Made by a program: the position numbers and the translations under genes. A DNA stretch of 54,341 bases from Falsiroseomonas oryzae (GTDB taxonomy: Bacteria > Pseudomonadota > Alphaproteobacteria > Acetobacterales > Acetobacteraceae): contig NZ_JAPSMD010000006.1 in NCBI RefSeq assembly GCF_027856955.1, forward strand, positions 1-54,341. Reading direction: 5' to 3'. Under the pieces are notes generated by a model that was not told the DNA's origin, did no database searches, and saw only the letters and a program-made list of their open reading frames with translations. This document shows positions 52,935 to 54,341 of the stretch, piece by piece. Within the stretch, counting starts at the first letter, position 1. Each line of letters starts with the position of its first letter.

Positions 52935-52956
52935 TCGTAGCACCCCTTTGTAGCAC
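52935..52956 (+). repeat. Integrase arm-type repeats upstream of the integrase start
   Basis: TCGTAGCAC (52936-52944) and TTTGTAGCAC (52947-52956) lie in tandem directly before the integrase ATG. The 11-mer CTTTGTAGCAC at 52946-52956 recurs at 22322-22332 inside the left end in the same orientation. They are candidates for the integrase N-terminal-domain binding sites and may also control the integrase promoter. Confidence 0.5.
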
Positions 52957-53012
52957 TGAGGCACCCTGAAGGCCTTGGAAATCCTGATTTCTTCGCGGTT
53001 TCAGCCACTTGG

Positions 53013-53089
<77 letters not shown>

Positions 53090-53289
53090 GGACCGAGGCG
53101 AAGGCGGCCGGCTTCCTAGCGGTTCGGGGGGGGCGCCGCAAGCCCCGGTGCGGAGAGCAGGCGCCGGAGGCGGGCCAGGCAGCCCCTGCCGCAGGAAGGC
53201 CCGGCTCGGGCAGCGTGCCTGCCTCCCCGCTGATCGGGCCCGGCCGACCAGCACCCTGGCACGCTCCGGACCCGCCCCCCCTAGCATCC

Positions 53290-53682
53290 AGTCCGGAACG
53301 GACCTTAGCCGCCCTGGACCGTGTCGGCCTGTCCCACAAGATGGACGCCTTTCCGCGCCACGTGTCGGGCGGCCAGCAGCAGCGTGTCGCAATCGCCCGC
53401 ACCGTGGTGATGCGCCCTCGCCTGATGCTGTTCGACGAGCCGACATCGGCGCTCGACATCGAGATGGTCGCCGAGATGCCGCAGGTCATGCGTGACCTGT
53501 TGACGGAGGGCATGACGATAGTGGTGGTCAGGCACGAGATCGGGTTCCTGCGCAGCGCCGCCGATCGCATCATCGTCCTGGCCGAGGGCCGCATCATCGA
53601 GGACCGCCCCGCGCGCGACTTCCTGGAGGAGTGGGCGGAGCGGCGCTCGCGTCGCTTCCTCTCCGCGATCCTCGTGGCCTGA
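53290..53682 (+). pseudogene. 5'-truncated amino-acid ABC transporter ATPase (GlnQ-like)
   Basis: From about 53290 the frame reads LAALDRVGLSHKMDAFPRHV, then SGGQQQRVAIARTV (signature), LMLFDEPTSALD (Walker B) and VVVRHEIGFLRSAADRIIVLAEGRI. The Walker A domain and Q-loop are missing, and the frame upstream is the tRNA flank with no ATPase similarity. The switch motif reads RHE where THE is usual. It is the C-terminal half of a polar-amino-acid ATPase, probably decayed. Confidence 0.85.
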
Positions 53683-53781
53683 AGGGGCCGCGGCGGGCCG
53701 CCCCTCTTGCCTGCGACGTCCGGCAACGGGAGCATGCGCCGCGCGGCCGAGCGGCATGCGGCGGCAAGCGAGGAGACGACG

Positions 53782-54081
53782 ATGTTCCTGGAGATCGCGC
53801 AGATCGAGGTGAAGCCCGGCACGGAGGCCAGGTTCGAGGAGGGCGTCGCGCAGGCCGCCCCGCTGTTCCGCCGCGCGAAGGGCTGCCATGGCATGGAGTT
53901 GCAGCGCTCGGTGGAGTTCCCGCAGCGCTATCGGCTGATCGTGACCTGGGCGACGGTGGAGAACCACACCGTGGATTTCCGCGGCTCCGCCGATTTCCAG
54001 GAATGGCGCCGGCTGGTCGGCGACTGCTTCGCCGCGCCTCCGGCCGTAGAACACGCGGCGCAGGTGCTGAAGGCGTTCTGA
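53782..54081 (+). CDS. Antibiotic-biosynthesis-monooxygenase (ABM)-domain protein
   Basis: A 99-residue single-domain protein of the dimeric ferredoxin-like ABM fold. It opens MFLEIAQIEVKPGTEARFEE, continues with the family's GCHGMELQRSVEFPQRYRLI strand and ends with HTVDFRGSADFQEWRRLV. SD GAGGAG lies about 8 bases before the ATG at 53782. Members are small monooxygenases or heme/quinone-related enzymes, mostly of unknown substrate. It stands alone between the ATPase remnant and a convergent transporter. Confidence 0.85.
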   Translation: MFLEIAQIEVKPGTEARFEEGVAQAAPLFRRAKGCHGMELQRSVEFPQRYRLIVTWATVENHTVDFRGSADFQEWRRLVGDCFAAPPAVEHAAQVLKAF

Positions 54082-54092
54082 CAGACGCCGGC

Positions 54093-54341
54093 CTACGCAG
54101 CAGTGCGCCGGTGCGCCTGCAAGGCCACGGCCGCGCCGGCCAGCGGCAGCGCCGCGACGGCGGCGAAGGCGGCGCTGTAGGAGCCGAGCAGCGTCGCCGC
54201 GCCGAGGAAGACCAGCGGGCCCACCACGATGCCGACATAGGTCACAGCCATGACGCCGCCCGTCGCGGCGCCCGCCGCGCCAGGCGGCGCCAGCCGCGCC
54301 ACCTCCGCCATGGCGATGCCGGTCCAGCCCGCCGCGCAGGC
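54093..54341 (-). CDS. MFS transporter, C-terminal part
   Basis: The gene is cut by the right window edge, and about 82 residues are visible. The segment reads GWTGIAMAEVARLAPPGAAG, then TGGVMAVTYVGIVVGPLVFLG, two or three hydrophobic helices and a short basic tail (QAHRRTAA). The AEVARLAPPG-x-AG..TGG pattern is typical of the loop after helix 10 in MFS exporters. Direction and substrate cannot be told. Confidence 0.8.
   Translation of the reverse strand, partial: ACAAGWTGIAMAEVARLAPPGAAGAATGGVMAVTYVGIVVGPLVFLGAATLLGSYSAAFAAVAALPLAGAAVALQAHRRTAA

Overview
The window is about 54.3 kb of very GC-rich DNA. It has tightly packed operons with many 1-4 base ATGA, GTGA or TGATG overlaps and frequent GTG starts. 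The gene content includes putrescine-type ABC and TRAP uptake systems, an FNR with a C-x2-C-x7-C cluster, bacterial Ku/LigD and Tat-like signal peptides. This style fits an alphaproteobacterium, most likely an Acetobacteraceae of the Roseomonas type. That assignment is an inference from style and protein flavour, not from a marker gene.

Left part (1-22.2 kb), chromosomal backbone. It holds the end of a LysE-type exporter, a metallo-beta-lactamase-fold lactonase-like enzyme, a beta-hydroxyacid dehydrogenase and a hydrolase with the complete fluoroacetate-dehalogenase residue set. It continues with an FHA/SpoIIE phosphatase, DinB and GNAT proteins, two paralogous class I aminotransferases, two tandem paralogous lipoproteins and a potFGHI putrescine operon. 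Next comes an orphan phage-tail-like module (14.3-18.1 kb) centred on a pectate-lyase-like tail spike and closed by a perfect 17-bp hairpin. An FNR-type regulator follows, then an overlapping pair: a CoA-transferase/GNAT fusion and a cyclic-nucleotide-binding/metallo-beta-lactamase fusion.

Central part (22.2-53.0 kb), an integrated island. A perfect 30-bp direct repeat (22234-22263 and 53013-53042) duplicates the 3' end of a tRNA-Thr(GGT) gene at 53015-53089, and a tyrosine integrase lies beside the intact tRNA. The cargo is as follows: (a) an NHEJ locus with Ku, a catalytically degenerate SRAP homologue and two small unknown proteins in one tight operon, facing ligD, plus the remnant of a second ligD; (b) a Rieske oxygenase divergent from a Liv-type ABC importer and a ProC-like reductase; (c) an A/T-rich, repeat-containing origin-like patch and an HUH Rep-like protein; (d) a seven-gene operon with a TRAP importer, a DUF6282-like hydrolase, PhyH and TauD oxygenases and a FAD amine/amino-acid oxidoreductase; (e) a coupled three-gene operon in which an ADP-ribosylglycohydrolase sits between two PD-(D/E)XK nuclease-like proteins, with two small paralogous regulators upstream, next to the integrase.

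Right edge (53.0-54.3 kb). This holds the intact tRNA-Thr, a truncated amino-acid ABC ATPase, an antibiotic-biosynthesis-monooxygenase-type small protein and the end of an MFS transporter.

The strongest candidates for undescribed biology are the Ku/SRAP-like/small-protein operon and the nuclease/ADP-ribosylglycohydrolase/nuclease operon, both cargo of the tRNA-Thr island.
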